A stretch of 6,452 bases of DNA from Actinomycetospora sp. (GTDB taxonomy: Bacteria > Actinomycetota > Actinomycetes > Mycobacteriales > Pseudonocardiaceae). Under the pieces are notes generated by a model. That model was not told the DNA's origin, searched no databases, and was given only the letters and a program-made list of their open reading frames with translations. The stretch covers positions 1-6,452 of the forward strand of contig JAICLN010000249.1 in assembly GCA_025925615.1 (NCBI GenBank), given 5' to 3'. Shown here in pieces: positions 5,257 to 6,452 of the stretch (the first letter of the stretch is position 1; the number at the start of each line of letters is the position of its first letter). Position numbers and translations under genes: made by a program.

Positions 5257-6452
5257 ATGAGCGACGCCACCGGCACCGTCGGCACGTTCGACGCCGAGGA
5301 CGGCCTGCCCCACGTCCCCGTGCCCGCCCTGGCCGACAGCGCCGCGCAGTTCCTCGAGTGGAGCGCCCCGCTGCTCGACGACGCGCAGGCGGTCGCGACC
5401 CGGGCCGCGGTCGACCAGCTGCTGCGCTCCGACGGGCCGGGTCCGCGGCTGCAGGCCGCACTCGAGGAGTACGCGGCCGACCCGCACACCCACAGCTGGC
5501 TCGACGACTTCTGGGAGTCGCGCTACCTGGGTCGCCGCGACCGCATCGCCCTCAACGCCAACTTCTTCTTCCTGTTCACCGAGGTCGCCGACCCGGCCGA
5601 GCAGGACCAGGCCGGCCGTGCCGCCGCGCTGATCCTCGGCGCGCTCGACCACAAGCACCGGGTCGACACGGGCACGCTGCCGCCGGCCACCCGCCGGGGC
5701 GCGCCGATGACGATGGAGCAGCACAAGTTCCTGTTCTCGGCCACCCGCATCCCCGGCGAGCAGCAGGACACCGCCCGGACGCCCTACACCGGCGTGTGGC
5801 CCGGCCCCTCGCGGGAGCGGCACATCGTCGTGTTCGTCCGCGGCCACGCGTTCCGGCTCGACGTCCTCGGCGCCGACGGCACCCCGCACACCGCCGTCGA
5901 ACTGGCCGACGCGCTGCGGGCGCTGGCGGCGGGGGTCGAGGCGCCCGGGCCCGGTGTCGGGTCGCTGACGACGAGGGCCCGCGCGGCCTGGGCGGCGAGC
6001 CGGCAGGCCCTGCGCGACGAGCACCCGGACAACGCCGCGGGCCTGGACACCCTCGAGACCGCGCTGTTCTGCGTGAGCCTCGAGGACCGGGCCCCGGCCG
6101 ACGACCTGGCCCGGGGCAAGGAGCTGCTCGCGGGGAACAGCGCGAACCGCTGGTTCGACAAGGCGGTCACGTTCGTGGTGTTCGCCGACGGCGCGGCCGG
6201 CATCAACACCGAGCACTGCCGCCTCGACGGCACCACGGTCCTCGCGCTCGTGGACGGGATCTTCGCGGAGACCACGGCCGGGCACGCCGAGCAGATCGGC
6301 GCCCGCTCCCAGGGAGCTCCTGCGGTCCGTGAGATCGAGTTCGTCCTCACCGAGGAGCGGGCTGCGGACGTCCGTGACGCCGCCGCCGACTTCACCGCCT
6401 TCGCGGACTCGGTGGCGACCCAGCTCGTCGTCTTCGACGAGCACGGCAGCGA
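5257..6452 (+). CDS. Choline/carnitine O-acyltransferase, CPT2-like (3' truncated by window edge)
   Basis: Enzymes of this family move acyl groups between CoA and the hydroxyl of carnitine or choline. The window holds the first 398 residues; relatives run to about 600, so roughly the last third is missing. The N-terminus has the usual family opening, LPHVPVPALADSAAQFLEW (17-35), followed by WLDDFWESRYLGRRD (81-95) and NANFFFLF (99-106). HKFLFSATRIPG comes next. NRWFDKAVTFVVFADGAAG then leads to the catalytic His320 in NTEHCRLDG, closely resembling the NRWFDK...FEHSWGDG region of CPT2. A Cys replaces the usual Ser or Ala after the His. No signal peptide or membrane segment is visible, so it is probably soluble. 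The ATG has GAGG six bases upstream. Residues that separate carnitine from choline specificity lie in the missing C-terminal part. Nearby choline genes make either acceptor plausible. No stop codon occurs before the window end. Confidence 0.88.
   Translation, partial: MSDATGTVGTFDAEDGLPHVPVPALADSAAQFLEWSAPLLDDAQAVATRAAVDQLLRSDGPGPRLQAALEEYAADPHTHSWLDDFWESRYLGRRDRIALNANFFFLFTEVADPAEQDQAGRAAALILGALDHKHRVDTGTLPPATRRGAPMTMEQHKFLFSATRIPGEQQDTARTPYTGVWPGPSRERHIVVFVRGHAFRLDVLGADGTPHTAVELADALRALAAGVEAPGPGVGSLTTRARAAWAASRQALRDEHPDNAAGLDTLETALFCVSLEDRAPADDLARGKELLAGNSANRWFDKAVTFVVFADGAAGINTEHCRLDGTTVLALVDGIFAETTAGHAEQIGARSQGAPAVREIEFVLTEERAADVRDAAADFTAFADSVATQLVVFDEHGS

Noticed and set aside
4746..6332. 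A + strand open frame of 528 codons overlapping the oxygenase and acyltransferase
   Set aside because: It is out of phase with two genes that have clear motifs, and its own translation is low-complexity.
4249..6444. An open frame of 731 codons on the - strand
   Set aside because: Same reason: it mirrors the oxygenase and acyltransferase genes, is rich in R/G/V/D repeats and shows no family motif.

Overview
This window is visibly very GC-rich, with almost every third codon position G or C and GTG used as a start at two of the four visible starts. It also has long open frames on the opposite strand and Shine-Dalgarno tracts of the GGGAG/GGGGAGG type. That composition, together with a choline oxidase very like the Arthrobacter globiformis enzyme, points to a high-GC actinobacterium. 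A Pseudonocardia-like lineage is possible, but I cannot prove it from this stretch. All genes lie on the + strand. Both edges cut a gene.

Region 1 (2-4242) is a tightly packed three-gene unit for choline-type compounds. It contains a betaine-aldehyde dehydrogenase (5' end outside the window), an APC-superfamily permease of the amino acid/choline transporter (ACT) type, and a flavin choline oxidase. The first two genes overlap by four bases (GTGA) and the next two are three bases apart, so they are almost certainly one transcript. The expected chemistry is import of choline or a relative, then oxidation to betaine aldehyde and on to glycine betaine. A 9-bp hairpin starting at the choline oxidase stop codon probably ends the unit.

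Region 2 (4243-4323) is an 81-base intergenic gap. It holds the terminator hairpin, a perfect 10-bp palindrome (GGTGATCACC), a possible actinobacterial -10 box (TAGGGT) and a strong ribosome binding site. It looks like a regulated promoter for the next pair.

Region 3 (4324-6452) holds an Fe(II)/2-oxoglutarate oxygenase with a complete H-x-D...H iron triad. After 42 bases comes a choline/carnitine O-acyltransferase related to mitochondrial CPT2, cut by the window end after its catalytic His.

Taken together, the window looks like a quaternary-amine (choline/betaine/carnitine) island. The first half is recognisable biochemistry. The second half is the part worth following: an unassigned amino-acid-type hydroxylase beside a carnitine-family acyltransferase suggests modification or biosynthesis of a carnitine-like or hydroxylated trimethylammonium compound. 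That link is inference from neighbourhood and families only. I saw no tRNA, rRNA, CRISPR array, insertion sequence or phage feature.
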